Positions 9,172 to 19,746 are shown, counted from the first letter of the stretch. The stretch is 46,699 nt of DNA from an uncultured Alphaproteobacteria bacterium (GCA_913041535.1 CAJWJK010000014.1:1-46699), one strand, 5' to 3'. A program made the numbers and translations. The notes: generated by a model not told the origin, from the sequence alone.

Positions 9172-10512
9172 ATGTTGGTTAACTCGTGGGCTAAACATAG
9201 TAGTGGATGGTTAATTTTTACCGTTTTGTTTGTTAGTGCTTGCGAATCCTCTTGGCTTGGCGGTCGAGAAGATCCTCCGCTACCTGGGGAAAGAATATCA
9301 ATTTTATCCCTGGAGCAACGACTAGATCCCGATCCAGGTTTAAGTGGTATGGTTGTTCGCTTGCCAAAACCGTACGTCAACAGAGCTTGGCCACAGCAAG
9401 GTGGTTATCCAAGTCATGCGATGCATCATCTTGCGTTGGGTGATTCGCTGGTTCAGTTGTGGCGCACTGATGTGGGAGAAGGGTCAGGGAGGACTCAACG
9501 GCTAATAAATCCTCCTGTCGTAGCTGACGGAAAGCTCTTCGTCTATGACTCTGAGTCAAATGTCGCTGCTTTTGATGTTCTTAACGGAGAAAGACTCTGG
9601 AGAGTTAACTTAACTCCCGAACATGAGGAGGTTGGCACCTTGGGTGGGGGGCTTGCCTACGATGAGGGACGTTTGTTTGCGACAACTGGTTACGGCGAGG
9701 TGGTAGCTATTGACCCTAGTAGTGGAAGTATTCTATGGCACCACAAGGCTACAGGACCCGTTCGTGCCGGGCCTACGGCAGCAGGGGGTAGGATATTTGT
9801 TGTAAGCCTTGATAATCAACTTCATGTGTTGGCTGCAGAGGATGGGCGGCTCATTTGGTCGCACGTTGGTATAGAGGAGCCTGCAGCTTTATTGGGTGCT
9901 GCGAGCCCAGCCGTTGAAGGTGATCTAGCTATAGTACCGTATTCCTCTGGTGAAGTTTTTGCGCTCCGTGTTGAAAATGGTCGCGTAGCTTGGGCAGACA
10001 GCCTCAGTACAGCAAGTGCTGCAACAAGTACGCTAGCATCGTTAAGCGATATTAATGGTGCCCCCGTTATCGACCGCGATCGAGTGCTTGTAATCAGTCA
10101 CAGTGGGCGCATGATTTCATTGGACTTTCGCACTGGGCAACAGGTGTGGGATCAAACTATAGGAGGTCTAGAGACCCCCTGGGTCGCAGGAAACTTCATA
10201 TATGTAGTGACGACAGAGGGTGCACTTTTATGTTTGTCACGTAAGGATGGTCGCATAAGGTGGGTTAAGGAGTTGCCGCGGTTCACTAATACGGGTTCAC
10301 GGAGCGAAACCATTACTTGGGAAGGGCCCGTTTTAGCAGGGGACAGACTGGTACTAGCGTCATCACACGGCTTTGCTATTTCTGTATCACCCTACACTGG
10401 AGAGTTATTGGGCGTACTTGAGCTCGGTGCACCGGTTGTAGCTGCCCCGATAATTGCTAATAAGGTTCTATATTTACTTACGGATAACGCGGAGCTGATA
10501 GCATTGCGGTGA
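9172..10512 (+). CDS. bamB: Outer membrane assembly lipoprotein BamB (PQQ-like beta-propeller)
   Basis: BamB is a lipoprotein of the BAM complex that helps insert beta-barrel proteins into the outer membrane. The 446-residue protein has a lipoprotein signal ending in LFVSAC, putting the lipidated cysteine at C24. The rest is a repeated PQQ-type eight-bladed propeller, with blade motifs such as VAAFDVLNGERLWRVN, VVAIDPSSGSILWHHK and ISLDFRTGQQVWDQT. It lies 35 bases after the yfgM-like gene. In many alphaproteobacteria the GTPase gene der comes next; here glnE faces it convergently instead, with a hairpin between them. Confidence 0.93.
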   Translation: MLVNSWAKHSSGWLIFTVLFVSACESSWLGGREDPPLPGERISILSLEQRLDPDPGLSGMVVRLPKPYVNRAWPQQGGYPSHAMHHLALGDSLVQLWRTDVGEGSGRTQRLINPPVVADGKLFVYDSESNVAAFDVLNGERLWRVNLTPEHEEVGTLGGGLAYDEGRLFATTGYGEVVAIDPSSGSILWHHKATGPVRAGPTAAGGRIFVVSLDNQLHVLAAEDGRLIWSHVGIEEPAALLGAASPAVEGDLAIVPYSSGEVFALRVENGRVAWADSLSTASAATSTLASLSDINGAPVIDRDRVLVISHSGRMISLDFRTGQQVWDQTIGGLETPWVAGNFIYVVTTEGALLCLSRKDGRIRWVKELPRFTNTGSRSETITWEGPVLAGDRLVLASSHGFAISVSPYTGELLGVLELGAPVVAAPIIANKVLYLLTDNAELIALR

Positions 10513-10536
10513 TAATGCTAATTACGCTATTGGGTT

Positions 10537-10559
10537 AAAGCCCTTGAGTGAAAGGCTTT
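10537..10559. terminator. Convergent hairpin terminator between bamB and glnE
   Basis: A 6-bp stem AAAGCC/GGCTTT with an 11-base loop sits in the 59-base gap between the two convergent stop codons. A T-run ends the plus-strand arm and an A-run opens it, so it can act on both strands. The stem is short, so its strength is uncertain. Confidence 0.5.
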
Positions 10560-10571
10560 TCTTGTTGTGCC

Positions 10572-13499
10572 TTATTCGCCAATTATCAACTTATAGTGAT
10601 GCCGTACGATCTCTTCCGCATCAATGAGTGCTTTTTCTATAGCCCCTGGGTCTTCCACTCCTACTGTGCGAGAAAGCAATGCCATTAAGCCTTCAGGCAT
10701 CCTGGTGTAGTCAGTTGATTCTGATTGGCAAAGGCGTAACAACGCGTGTGCATCACGTAATAGTCTCCCAGTTATTATAAGTTCCTCTGTTGTGCTGTGT
10801 GACAGAAGTTCAGCTTCGCAAAGTCTTTGCAGCATTTCATCTGTATTGGTGTGCAGAATTGTTGGGTAATTATAAGCGTATTTCAAAACGAGGTATTCAG
10901 ATAAAAACTCCAGGTCGATGAGTCCTCCTCGCGCGAATTTGATGTTCCACGGATCGCTGTCGGGATGGTCATTGGCAACTCGTTTACGCATATCTTGAAC
11001 ATCGATGAGGAGTTGGGAGGTGTTACGGGGAAGACTGAGCACTTCAAAAAGCACGGTATCAATCCTTTTTGTCAGCCTTGCGGGGCCCGCGACCACGCGT
11101 GCTCGCGTTAGGGCTAGATGTTCCCAAGTCCATGCGGATTCGCGCTGATAGTGCTCAAACCCATCAACTATAGCAGCAATTGGTCCTGCGTCTCCGGAGG
11201 GACGTAGACGCATATCGATTTGGTATAAGTCACCGTCAGTTGTGAGAACGGTCATAGCATTAATGAACCGTTGACTTAGCCGCGCAAAATATTGGCTGGT
11301 CGGTAATGGAAAGTCTCCATCAGATGAATCAGCATTAGATTTATTCTCGTACAAAAAGATTAAGTCAAGATCCGACTCTGGTGTCATCTCTCGGGCACCG
11401 AGCTTTCCCATAGCGACGATGGCCATCGCACCACCTGGCACTACACCGTGACGTTTTGCGAATTCTTTCTGAACTTTAGGAAGTAGAGCCTTGAGAACGG
11501 CTTCAGCAATGTTGGACAAGGATGGTCCTGATTCTTTTGCGGTGCTTCGTCTGAGCAGTATGTTAACACCCACTTGGAAACGGCGCTCTCGAGCCCATCT
11601 TCTTGTGATATCTAAAACGTCCTGATAATCGCGCGAAAGGGATAGCCTCTGATCAAGCTCATCTATCAAATTTGGCAAGGGTGGTAATGAATCGGTATTA
11701 TCTAGAACACTATCTAGTAATGATGGATCATGTCCCAAGTATTCGGCTAGGTGTGGTGCACTGCCTGTGATTTCAGCAACGAGGTCCAAAAGTTCTGGAT
11801 TGGTTCGAAATAGTGCTAAAAGGGGTCCTCCAAATGGTAAGCGCGAGAGAAAGTCATCGAAACGAAGTAACGCTCTATCAGGATCAAGGGTTTTTGCCAT
11901 TGCTTCCAGAATGGTGGGGATTAGCGCTGTAAGTAACTCCCTGGCTCGGGCCCCAGAAAACGCACGATATCTGCCGTGGTGCCATCTTCGAATACTTGAT
12001 GCAATAGTTTCGGGTGATTTAAAACCTAACAATTCTAGCGTTTTCAATGTATCCGGGTCATCCTCCGTGCCAGTAAAAACGAGGTTTCCGGGCCCTCCAA
12101 GTGAAGGTGCATGTTCAAATAGAGCAGCATAATGTCGCTGGACACGTCGAAGGTGATTGAGAGTCACCTCCGTTAAGGATGACTCATTGTCGAAACCAGC
12201 GAACACCGCTAGATGGCAAAGCCTTGAGGGGTCACTCGGAAGTGTGTGTGTTTGTTCATCCGAGATCATTTGAAGGCGGTGCTCTATTTGGCGCAGAAAA
12301 CGGTATGCGGTATTTAAATCTCTAGCGGCAACATCAGTAATGCGGCCCGCAGTTGCAAGGGCTTCAATCGCATCTTGTGTTGATGGAGATCTTAGGCTTG
12401 GCTCTCGGCCACCGGCGATCAATTGTTGAGTTTGTGCAAAAAACTCAATCTCTCTAATACCGCCACGACCAAGTTTGATGTTGTGGCCTGACACTGCAAC
12501 TTCTTTATGACCTCGATGCGCTGCAATTTGCCTTTTGATTGAATGGATGTCCTCTATAGCAGCAAAATCTAAATGCTTGCGCCAAATGAATGGGCGTAAA
12601 CGAGAAAGGAATGCCGCTCCAAGTACACTATCACCTGCCACAACGCGTGCTTTGATCAAAGCAGCCCTTTCCCAATTTTGTCCGACGTTCTCATAGTAGG
12701 ATTCGGCTGCTGTTACCGATATTGCAAGAGGTGTTGCACCTGCATCGGGACGAAGGCGCAAGTCTGTTCTAAATACATAACCATCGCCAGTTCGTTCGGA
12801 TAAATTACGGAGAAGTGCCCTAGTAAGGCCAATGTAACAATCGGCTATTGAACGGTGGCCAATATATGGAGCTACATCGGGGTCGTAGAGTACAATTAGG
12901 TCTATATCACTAGAATAGTTAAGTTCATTAGCGCCAAGTTTGCCCATAGCTATGACGACATAGCCTGAACCATGCTGTGGATTTTCACTATCTGGAAGAT
13001 CAAGTTCACCCGCGTTGGCGTGTTGTCGCAATAGGTTGCTGACAACCGTAGATAGTGAAGAGTCGGCAAAGCTAGACAAAGCTCCGGTAACCTGTTCTAA
13101 GCTCCAATAACCAGAGACGTCTGCCGCAGCTGTGAGAAGTGCAAGGCGTCGTCGGGCAATACGAAGATCACCCATTAGCTGGTACGATGGTGCATCAGCT
13201 AATTCACTGACTTCGGCGAGAAGCTCTGATAGTAATTTTTCAGGGGGTATAGTGCAGATGCGTGCCGTGAAATACGGTTCGTTTAAGATACATCGATCTA
13301 AAAACGGGCTGTTTCCAAACAGTGATTCCAAAAGTTCCCGTTGGGGTGATTCCGTAACGATTGTTGCAAATTTGTGGGCGTTTTCTAGTTCACTTGTTTG
13401 GAGCGCGACCGATAGTTCCTCGATACCGCGGCGGGACCGCTCAAGGTCAAAGGGTCGTGGCAGGACTCTATCTGTGTTGCAAATTGAAAATAGGGACAT
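10572..13499 (-). CDS. glnE: Bifunctional glutamine synthetase adenylyltransferase/adenylyl-removing enzyme
   Basis: Adenylylates and deadenylylates glutamine synthetase in response to PII and glutamine, setting nitrogen assimilation. About 975 residues, the usual size. The two nucleotidyltransferase halves are both visible: the N-terminal removase half has GKLGANELNYSSDIDL near residues 187-201 (D198, D200), and the C-terminal transferase half has GKLGAREMTPESDLDL near residue 700. A GlnE-type helical linker separates them. The ATG at 13499 starts MSLFSICN; a GTG at 13526 would add nine residues and cannot be excluded. It is divergent from the AsmA-like gene with only 80 bases between starts. 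Together with gltBD it makes the left part of the window a nitrogen-assimilation neighbourhood. Confidence 0.95.
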   Translation of the reverse strand: MSLFSICNTDRVLPRPFDLERSRRGIEELSVALQTSELENAHKFATIVTESPQRELLESLFGNSPFLDRCILNEPYFTARICTIPPEKLLSELLAEVSELADAPSYQLMGDLRIARRRLALLTAAADVSGYWSLEQVTGALSSFADSSLSTVVSNLLRQHANAGELDLPDSENPQHGSGYVVIAMGKLGANELNYSSDIDLIVLYDPDVAPYIGHRSIADCYIGLTRALLRNLSERTGDGYVFRTDLRLRPDAGATPLAISVTAAESYYENVGQNWERAALIKARVVAGDSVLGAAFLSRLRPFIWRKHLDFAAIEDIHSIKRQIAAHRGHKEVAVSGHNIKLGRGGIREIEFFAQTQQLIAGGREPSLRSPSTQDAIEALATAGRITDVAARDLNTAYRFLRQIEHRLQMISDEQTHTLPSDPSRLCHLAVFAGFDNESSLTEVTLNHLRRVQRHYAALFEHAPSLGGPGNLVFTGTEDDPDTLKTLELLGFKSPETIASSIRRWHHGRYRAFSGARARELLTALIPTILEAMAKTLDPDRALLRFDDFLSRLPFGGPLLALFRTNPELLDLVAEITGSAPHLAEYLGHDPSLLDSVLDNTDSLPPLPNLIDELDQRLSLSRDYQDVLDITRRWARERRFQVGVNILLRRSTAKESGPSLSNIAEAVLKALLPKVQKEFAKRHGVVPGGAMAIVAMGKLGAREMTPESDLDLIFLYENKSNADSSDGDFPLPTSQYFARLSQRFINAMTVLTTDGDLYQIDMRLRPSGDAGPIAAIVDGFEHYQRESAWTWEHLALTRARVVAGPARLTKRIDTVLFEVLSLPRNTSQLLIDVQDMRKRVANDHPDSDPWNIKFARGGLIDLEFLSEYLVLKYAYNYPTILHTNTDEMLQRLCEAELLSHSTTEELIITGRLLRDAHALLRLCQSESTDYTRMPEGLMALLSRTVGVEDPGAIEKALIDAEEIVRHHYKLIIGE

Positions 13500-13579
13500 T
13501 CCGTAATGCCGTGCTTTCAGGCACACTGCGGGAACAGTACGATCTGGTCAAGACAAAGCTTGGGACGCTAGTCATTGGT

Positions 13580-16500
13580 ATGCCATCGACTCTAAGACTA
13601 CTCACTTACCTAATTGCTGCTACTGTTGCGGGCCTGTCAATCGTTTTCGCCGCTGCCGCGTGGCGCCTTTCAGCGGGGCCAGTCTCTTTACTTCCGTTAA
13701 CACCTTACCTCGAAAAGGCTATCAGCGAGTCGGCTGGCGGTTTAGGGGTAAGGTTTAATGATACTGTTCTCGGATGGGATCGGGAGAGGCAATCCCTTGA
13801 GGTTCAAGCTGTTGGAGTTGATTTGATTGGGGTTAGTGGTGATGTGTTACGTCTCCCAAGAATCTCTATTAGCTTGAGCAGCAAAGCGCTTATTAGAGGA
13901 ATTATTGCCCCAAAGTCGGTGGATCTAGAGGCTCCGGAGTTAGTCTTTATTAGGAAATCTGATGGAACTTTTGATACTTCATTAGGAATAGAGAGTGGCG
14001 GGTGGGTTCGCTTAATGATCGACGAATTACTGCGGCCTCCAGACCTAAGTAAATCTTCAGGCTACCTGCAAAGAATAACCTTGGTTAGAGCAGACTTAAC
14101 CCTTATTGACGACTCTACGACTATAAAATGGTTCTCTCCAGCCGCGGATGTTGCTGTGTTGCGAGATGTTAGTGGGCTGCTAGTTGATTTTTCAGGTTTA
14201 GTTTTTTTGGACCAAGTGTCGGCTAGTGTTAACGTTACAGCCCGCTACGATGCAGAGTCGGGTCTGACTAAGGTTTCGACTAGCTTTGAAGGAGTGCAAC
14301 CCAACCAGCTTGCCACTCCACTTGGCGTTAGTTTTCTTCATGCAATTCAAGCCGAAGTATCGGGAGGTGCCAACATCACACTGTTACTAGGCGATGGGGT
14401 TATTTCACATCTAGATTATTATCTTGCTGCCGATAGTGGTTTTATTGATTTGCCACAGTACTTTAAACCACCTATTCGCTTTGATGACCTTATGTTGCGA
14501 GGGTCAATGAATGGTCGCGATACCTTGGTGATAGAGGAGCTTATTGCACAGCTGGGACCGACAGCGTTCGAGTTTGCGGGTGATATTACTTATGGTGGCG
14601 TTGGCCTTGGCATTAAGGGTAAAGGTAGCGTAAAGCACTTGTTAATTGACGCAATACCTGGTTATTGGCCATATAGGGTTAACCCTGGTGCGCGCGCTTG
14701 GTTTGCCACAAATGTATCTCAGGGCCACGTAGAAAGTGGTAGTTTTGACGTTGATATTCCCCCAGAAGTTTTTCAAGGGGAACCATTTCCTGATGATATT
14801 ATAGATGCGAAATTTACATTTCGGGGGGCAGCAGCAAGGTATTTGGGCGAGTTTCCATTGGCTACGAATATTTCTGGGGCGGGGCGTTTAACTGGTGGGA
14901 TGCTAGATGCTTCCGTCGAAAGTGCTGTTATCGATGAAATTAAGCTAAATGATGGACTGATCTTGTTAAAGGGTCTGAATACTCGCAATCCAGTTGCCAA
15001 GATCTCACTTGTAGGTCGTGGCGGCATGATGCAAGCCCTTGAACTACTTGATCACGCGCCGTTACACCTAGCTGAGAGAATGGATATCGCTCCGCAAATG
15101 ATTGAGGGGGATATTGCTGCTCGGGCGCAGTTTGAATTTCCCATTCGTACTACACTGCATCCATCCGAGGTCGTATACCGTGCTGCTGCGAATGTTCGAG
15201 GCGCCAAAATTCCTCAAATTTATAAAAGTTATGGTATCACAGGGGGGGATCTTCTAATCCGTGCCGTCAATGGTCGTATCGAAAGTACTGGTCCTGTAGA
15301 AATTAACCGTGTGCCCATGGAATTGCTATGGCGCAGGGATACCATTGACGCTGATAGGACTGAGGTTTTGTTGAGCGGAAGTTTGAGCGAGGCGGATCGG
15401 GCCGCGTTGGGTGTTTCATTTCCAACCTTTCTGTCTGGACGGGTGGTGGTGGATTTGAGGGGAGCGACGGACGGAACCGAGACGTCAACCGAGGTCGAAG
15501 TTGATCTCGCAGGCGCTAGATTGGCATTTGACGCGATTAAGTGGGTAAAGCCTGTTGGGGTTCCAGGAAAGGCACACTTCGTAGTAGTTGACGGAGAAGA
15601 TGGCGGTATTGCCTTGCGTAATTTAGCGGTAGATGCGGAAGGCCTTTTGGCACGTGGTGATATAGCTTTTACTTCCGATGGTTCTATTAAGTCAGCCAGT
15701 TTCAATCAACTGCATTATGGGCAAAGCGATATGACTGCGCTGGCATGGTTTAACGATGATGGTCAGTTAGCAATGAAACTTCGGGGTCAAACAATGGACT
15801 TTCGACCATACACAGACGACCTTTTTGATTTCGCTACACCGTCACAGTTGCCTTCCATGATTTTGGATGCTCAATTTTCAACTCTTCTCTTAGGTGATGA
15901 TTTACAGCTTAAGAATGTGGATATTCAGGGTAGGCGCGACGACGTGAGTTGGCAGTATATCACTGCTGGTGGTGAATTTTCTCCTGGCGAAGAGGTCAAG
16001 TTATCCTTAATGGGCGGAATCAAGCATCGACAGTTGGATATTTCCGCCGCAAACGCTGGAAAATTTCTTCGTACCATTGGGTATTTCGATAATGCGGTAG
16101 GAGGTAAGCTCCGTTTACGAGCTGATATCCACGACGATATTCCTGGTTCACCTGTCCATGGTAAAATTCGTGTAGATCGCTTTCATCTTGTGGAAGTTCC
16201 GGCTTTGGCTCAGGTGCTATCGCTGGCGTCTCTTCAAGGAATTGTTGATACTCTTGGAGGCGAGGGAATTTCGTTTGTTAGGTTTGAGGCTCCTTTCATG
16301 CTGACAGACAACATTCTTTCCATTGGTGAGGCTCGAGCGGTAGGGCCGGCTTTAGGAATTACTGTTGGGGGTACGGTTGATCGTGGCGATGGACATATTG
16401 ACTTAAGCGGCACGGTGATACCTGCATACACAATAAATTCGTTGTTAGGAAATATCCCTATACTTGGTACTATTTTGGTAGGAAGGGCGGGTGAAGGAGT

Positions 16501-16684
16501 ATTCGCTCTAAGCTATAGAATTCGTGGTGCAACAGGAAGACCGCAGATAACGGTAAATCCTCTGACAGCTCTGGCGCCCGGGTTTCTACGAAACTTTGTT
16601 GTGGGCCTTGAACGAGGAGACTGGGTATCTGATGCGTCTGCGGGTGATACTAGTGTTTCGCCCAGCCTAAGAAAGTTAAACTAA
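13580..16684 (+). CDS. Large AsmA-like / DUF3971 envelope protein
   Basis: A giant (about 1034-residue) envelope protein of the YhdP/AsmA-like superfamily, whose members bridge the periplasm and are implicated in phospholipid transport to the outer membrane. An N-terminal membrane anchor lies at about residues 5-24. Long beta-rich repeats of the DUF3971 type follow, and an AsmA-like C-terminal region ends with the ASLQGIVDTLGGEGISF...IPILGTILVGRAGEGVFALSYRIRG type of segment typical of the family. The ATG at 13580 is chosen because it starts right at the anchor helix; the frame stays open upstream to 13361 only through overlap with glnE. Exact function is inferred from family membership. Confidence 0.85.
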   Translation: MPSTLRLLTYLIAATVAGLSIVFAAAAWRLSAGPVSLLPLTPYLEKAISESAGGLGVRFNDTVLGWDRERQSLEVQAVGVDLIGVSGDVLRLPRISISLSSKALIRGIIAPKSVDLEAPELVFIRKSDGTFDTSLGIESGGWVRLMIDELLRPPDLSKSSGYLQRITLVRADLTLIDDSTTIKWFSPAADVAVLRDVSGLLVDFSGLVFLDQVSASVNVTARYDAESGLTKVSTSFEGVQPNQLATPLGVSFLHAIQAEVSGGANITLLLGDGVISHLDYYLAADSGFIDLPQYFKPPIRFDDLMLRGSMNGRDTLVIEELIAQLGPTAFEFAGDITYGGVGLGIKGKGSVKHLLIDAIPGYWPYRVNPGARAWFATNVSQGHVESGSFDVDIPPEVFQGEPFPDDIIDAKFTFRGAAARYLGEFPLATNISGAGRLTGGMLDASVESAVIDEIKLNDGLILLKGLNTRNPVAKISLVGRGGMMQALELLDHAPLHLAERMDIAPQMIEGDIAARAQFEFPIRTTLHPSEVVYRAAANVRGAKIPQIYKSYGITGGDLLIRAVNGRIESTGPVEINRVPMELLWRRDTIDADRTEVLLSGSLSEADRAALGVSFPTFLSGRVVVDLRGATDGTETSTEVEVDLAGARLAFDAIKWVKPVGVPGKAHFVVVDGEDGGIALRNLAVDAEGLLARGDIAFTSDGSIKSASFNQLHYGQSDMTALAWFNDDGQLAMKLRGQTMDFRPYTDDLFDFATPSQLPSMILDAQFSTLLLGDDLQLKNVDIQGRRDDVSWQYITAGGEFSPGEEVKLSLMGGIKHRQLDISAANAGKFLRTIGYFDNAVGGKLRLRADIHDDIPGSPVHGKIRVDRFHLVEVPALAQVLSLASLQGIVDTLGGEGISFVRFEAPFMLTDNILSIGEARAVGPALGITVGGTVDRGDGHIDLSGTVIPAYTINSLLGNIPILGTILVGRAGEGVFALSYRIRGATGRPQITVNPLTALAPGFLRNFVVGLERGDWVSDASAGDTSVSPSLRKLN

Positions 16685-16687
16685 CTG

Positions 16688-16710
16688 CCCAACGAATTTC
16701 ATTCGCTGGG
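16688..16710. terminator. Convergent hairpin terminator overlapping the tyrS stop
   Basis: A 9-bp stem (CCCAACGAA with TTCGCTGGG) encloses a 5-base loop between the stop of the AsmA-like gene and the end of tyrS. On the minus-strand RNA the single mismatch becomes a G-U pair, so the stem is complete there. The loop contains the tyrS stop codon. No long T-tract follows on either side. Confidence 0.4.
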
Positions 16711-17955
16711 ACAGATCAGTATGTGCTTCTTGCGGCCGGCTGAGATCTTTATCGTTCCATGCACCGAAACATCATCAAGGGTTACCATGTATGTTTCGCT
16801 CGAGATAATCGAGTCGTTTATTCTGCACCCGCGACCCTTTATCAATCTTTTTGCTTCTCCACCACTTTTGCTCAAGTTCATCCGTCGAACGAGATCAAAA
16901 AGCGGAATGCCCGCGCCCAATTCATTCCTAGGCATATCTATAGCTGGTATGTTTGAGATGCCGTCTTTCTCTTCAAAAAGCTGGCGAGCGGTATTGGCTG
17001 CTCTTTTAGCTTCGTCGTCGCCATGGCAAAGCCGCGTTGCCTCAGTTGCTAGTATCTTTTTTGCTTCGTTAAGTTCTTCACCTTCAACAGATTCCAGACG
17101 GACGATTTCATCAACGCTGATATCTGTGAAAAGACGCAAAAATCGACCTACATCTGCATCGGCGGTGTTTCTCCAATATTGCCAATAGTCATACGCGTTG
17201 AGTTGGTCGCTGTTTAGCCAGACGGCTCCTCGAGCGGTCTTGCCCATTTTGGAGCCACTTGCAGTTGTAATTAGAGGAACCGTCAGGCCAAAGAGGTTGC
17301 GCCTATCCAGACGACGGCCTAATTCGATACCATTTACTATATTTCCCCACTGGTCGGACCCTCCCATTTGAAGATTGCAATTATATTTGCGGGAAAGCTG
17401 AACGAAGTCGTATGCCTGAAGGACCATATAGTTGAATTCTAGAAAACTCAGTGCTTGCTCACGGTCAAGTCTCTGTTTAACACTATCCATTGATAGCATT
17501 CGGTTAACTGAGAAGTGCTGTCCGTAATCCCGCAAAAAATCAATGTAATTAAGTTCTTCAAGCCACTCGGCGTTATTAAGCATTATCGCGTCGCTAGGCC
17601 CTGATCCAAAAGTGAGGAACTGTTCGAAGATTCCTCTAATACTTTTCATATTATTAGCGATTGTGTCATCTGTCAGAATGGTACGAGATTCTTCCTTGCC
17701 AGAAGGATCGCCAACCTTGGTAGTGCCCCCACCCATTAGAACTATAGGTCGATGTCCCGCCTTTTGCAGGCGCCGCAATAACATGATTCCAACCAAGCTG
17801 CCCACGTGTAGGCTGGGTGCAGTGCAGTCAAAACCGATGTATGCTGTTACGCAATGTTGGGCCAGCATGGCATCAACTGCTTGTAGATCTGTGCACTGAT
17901 GCAAGAGCTTTCGTTCTTGTATCTCTTGGATAAATTGCGAGCGTGGAAATTCCAT
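16699..17955 (-). CDS. tyrS: Tyrosyl-tRNA synthetase
   Basis: Charges tRNA-Tyr with tyrosine. The 418-residue length is usual for the bacterial class Ic enzyme. The HIGH-type motif appears as HVGS at residues 50-53, the tyrosine-site segment [10 protein letters not shown] at 197-206, and the KMSKS-type loop as KMGKT at 236-240. An S4-like RNA-binding domain ([18 protein letters not shown]) lies near residues 360-380. The ATG at 17955 is only 25 bases from the divergent anmK start, so the two promoters must overlap or lie inside the opposite genes. Confidence 0.97.
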   Translation of the reverse strand: MEFPRSQFIQEIQERKLLHQCTDLQAVDAMLAQHCVTAYIGFDCTAPSLHVGSLVGIMLLRRLQKAGHRPIVLMGGGTTKVGDPSGKEESRTILTDDTIANNMKSIRGIFEQFLTFGSGPSDAIMLNNAEWLEELNYIDFLRDYGQHFSVNRMLSMDSVKQRLDREQALSFLEFNYMVLQAYDFVQLSRKYNCNLQMGGSDQWGNIVNGIELGRRLDRRNLFGLTVPLITTASGSKMGKTARGAVWLNSDQLNAYDYWQYWRNTADADVGRFLRLFTDISVDEIVRLESVEGEELNEAKKILATEATRLCHGDDEAKRAANTARQLFEEKDGISNIPAIDMPRNELGAGIPLFDLVRRMNLSKSGGEAKRLIKGRGCRINDSIISSETYMVTLDDVSVHGTIKISAGRKKHILICPSE

Positions 17956-17980
17956 AATGCAATTTAGAACGGTATAGCCG

Positions 17981-19075
17981 ATGATGGAAGAGGGCTTGCA
18001 AACTCCAATTATTGCTATCGGGTTAATGAGCGGGACGTCTCTCGATGGTATAGATGTGGCGCTTGTCAGAACAGACGGTGTGAGAGTTTCACCGTTTGGA
18101 CCGTGGTTGACACGGCGATATCAAGAAAGTTTGCGAACCCAAATCGCACGGGCGTTGGGTAGTTGTGGAACGCCTGAACTGTCGCGCGCGCTTACGCTAG
18201 CCCACAACGATGCAGTTGATGCACTGTTATTGGATGCTGGACTTGACAAATCCAGTATTCGGGTCATCGGATTTCACGGTCACACACTCATGCATCGACC
18301 TAAAGATAAACTTACTGTCCAATCAGGAGATGGAGACTACCTGGCTGAACTAACTGGAATAGACGTAGTAAGCAATTTTCGAACCAGAGATGTCGCTGAG
18401 GGCGGCCAAGGCGCACCGTTAGTGCCGCTATACCATGCAGCACTATCGAAATCGCTTTCCGCACCTATTGTGGTCTTGAATCTCGGTGGCATAGCTAATT
18501 TGACGTGGATTGGTGCCGACGGGGATCTATTAGCGTTCGACTCTGGTCCGGGAAATACACTAATTGATCGCTGGTCTGTGCGTCACCTTAACGAATGTAT
18601 GGATAGAAATGGCTCTCTTGCTTCGCAAGGCACCGTTAATAAAGAAAGACTTTCAAGAGCTATGAGCGAATCTTATATATTAACTCATCCTCCTAAGTCT
18701 CTAGATATTAATGATTTATCATTAAATTTCGTAGATGACTTATCGCCGGAAGATGGTGCCGCTACCCTTACGGCGTTCACGGCCGCCACTGTTGCAAAGG
18801 CTATGTCCTTTCTGCCCTCTAACCCAACAACACTGCTTGTATCGGGCGGGGGGAGACATAATCCAATATTGATGCGGATGCTAGCGGTCGAATTGGGTTT
18901 CGATGTCACACCCGTAGAGTCGGTGGGCTGGCGTGGCGACGCTGTGGAGGCAGAAGCATTTGCATTCCTCGCTGTGCGGACACTTTTAGGATTACCGCTA
19001 AGTCTACCCAAGACCACAGGTGTCGCTTCTCCATGTCGGGGTGGCCAAATTCACTTTGCTCAATCTTCACTTTGA
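17981..19075 (+). CDS. anmK: Anhydro-N-acetylmuramic acid kinase
   Basis: Phosphorylates and opens 1,6-anhydro-MurNAc during recycling of cell-wall muropeptides. The 364-residue protein has the ASKHA-type phosphate loop [13 protein letters not shown] at about residues 12-24, the FHGHT segment, the [10 protein letters not shown] loop and [11 protein letters not shown], all in the expected order. Two successive ATGs (17981, 17984) are possible starts. It is divergent from tyrS, an arrangement that I believe is common in alphaproteobacteria. Its last 16 bases overlap the end of the convergent hydrolase gene. No other recycling gene is in the window. Confidence 0.95.
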   Translation: MMEEGLQTPIIAIGLMSGTSLDGIDVALVRTDGVRVSPFGPWLTRRYQESLRTQIARALGSCGTPELSRALTLAHNDAVDALLLDAGLDKSSIRVIGFHGHTLMHRPKDKLTVQSGDGDYLAELTGIDVVSNFRTRDVAEGGQGAPLVPLYHAALSKSLSAPIVVLNLGGIANLTWIGADGDLLAFDSGPGNTLIDRWSVRHLNECMDRNGSLASQGTVNKERLSRAMSESYILTHPPKSLDINDLSLNFVDDLSPEDGAATLTAFTAATVAKAMSFLPSNPTTLLVSGGGRHNPILMRMLAVELGFDVTPVESVGWRGDAVEAEAFAFLAVRTLLGLPLSLPKTTGVASPCRGGQIHFAQSSL

Positions 19076-19746
19076 GGTGGCGTATCCATTGGCATGTCGC
19101 CGGGTGCGTAATCAACATTAGCCGATAGGTGTTCACTCACTGATTTTGTCAACTCTTCAAGTTTATCCTCAAAAAAATGATTGGCTCCACGGATTAACCT
19201 GTACTTGATATCCAAACCTCTTTGGGCAATCAATTTCTCTACCAGCTTTTCAACTTCCTCATGTGAAACGTGTTCGTCTTTGTCTCCGTGTATAAGAAGT
19301 CCTGCAGAGGGACACGGTGCAAGAAAGGTAAAGTCATAAAGTCCAGCTGGCGGCGCCACTGCGATAAAGCCATTGATCTCTGGTCTTCGCATTAACAATT
19401 GCATAGAAATCCAGGCACCAAAAGAAAAACCTGCCACCCAGCAGTCTGACGCATCAGATAGTTGGCTCTGAAGCCAGTCGAGAGCAGCCGCTGCATCAGC
19501 CAGTTCCCCATGGCCACTGTCATACTGGCCTTGGCTACGTCCGACACCCCTATAGTTGAACCGCATGACCGAAAAGCCATGTTGAACAAAACAGTGGTAC
19601 ACCGCGTACGTAATCTTATTATTCATGTTGCCGCCATGTTGTGGGTGTGGGTGCAATACGACAGCAATTGGTGCGGTGGGGCTTTTACCTTGTTGGAAAC
19701 GACCTTCTAGTCGTCCCTCTGGTCCATTAAAGTTTACTTCTGGCAT
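19060..19746 (-). CDS. Alpha/beta hydrolase (dienelactone hydrolase-like serine hydrolase)
   Basis: A cytosolic serine hydrolase of unknown substrate. The 228-residue protein has the alpha/beta hydrolase pattern: an oxyanion-side segment HPHPQHGGNMNN near residue 32, the nucleophile elbow GFSFGAW (serine near residue 107), an aspartate in the LLIHGDKDEHV strand near residue 174, and a histidine in GANHFF near residue 207. The HPHPQ-GG-M-N start and NYRGVGRSQG segment match a widespread family usually annotated simply as alpha/beta hydrolase. It overlaps the end of anmK tail to tail. Confidence 0.88.
   Translation of the reverse strand: MPEVNFNGPEGRLEGRFQQGKSPTAPIAVVLHPHPQHGGNMNNKITYAVYHCFVQHGFSVMRFNYRGVGRSQGQYDSGHGELADAAAALDWLQSQLSDASDCWVAGFSFGAWISMQLLMRRPEINGFIAVAPPAGLYDFTFLAPCPSAGLLIHGDKDEHVSHEEVEKLVEKLIAQRGLDIKYRLIRGANHFFEDKLEELTKSVSEHLSANVDYAPGDMPMDTPPQSED

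Noticed and set aside
13361-13579. Upstream extension of the AsmA-like ORF
   Set aside because: Would overlap the glnE coding start; the conserved anchor helix begins after ATG 13580.
15229-15705. 158-aa minus-strand ORF
   Set aside because: Shadow of the AsmA-like gene; low-complexity, serine/proline-rich translation.
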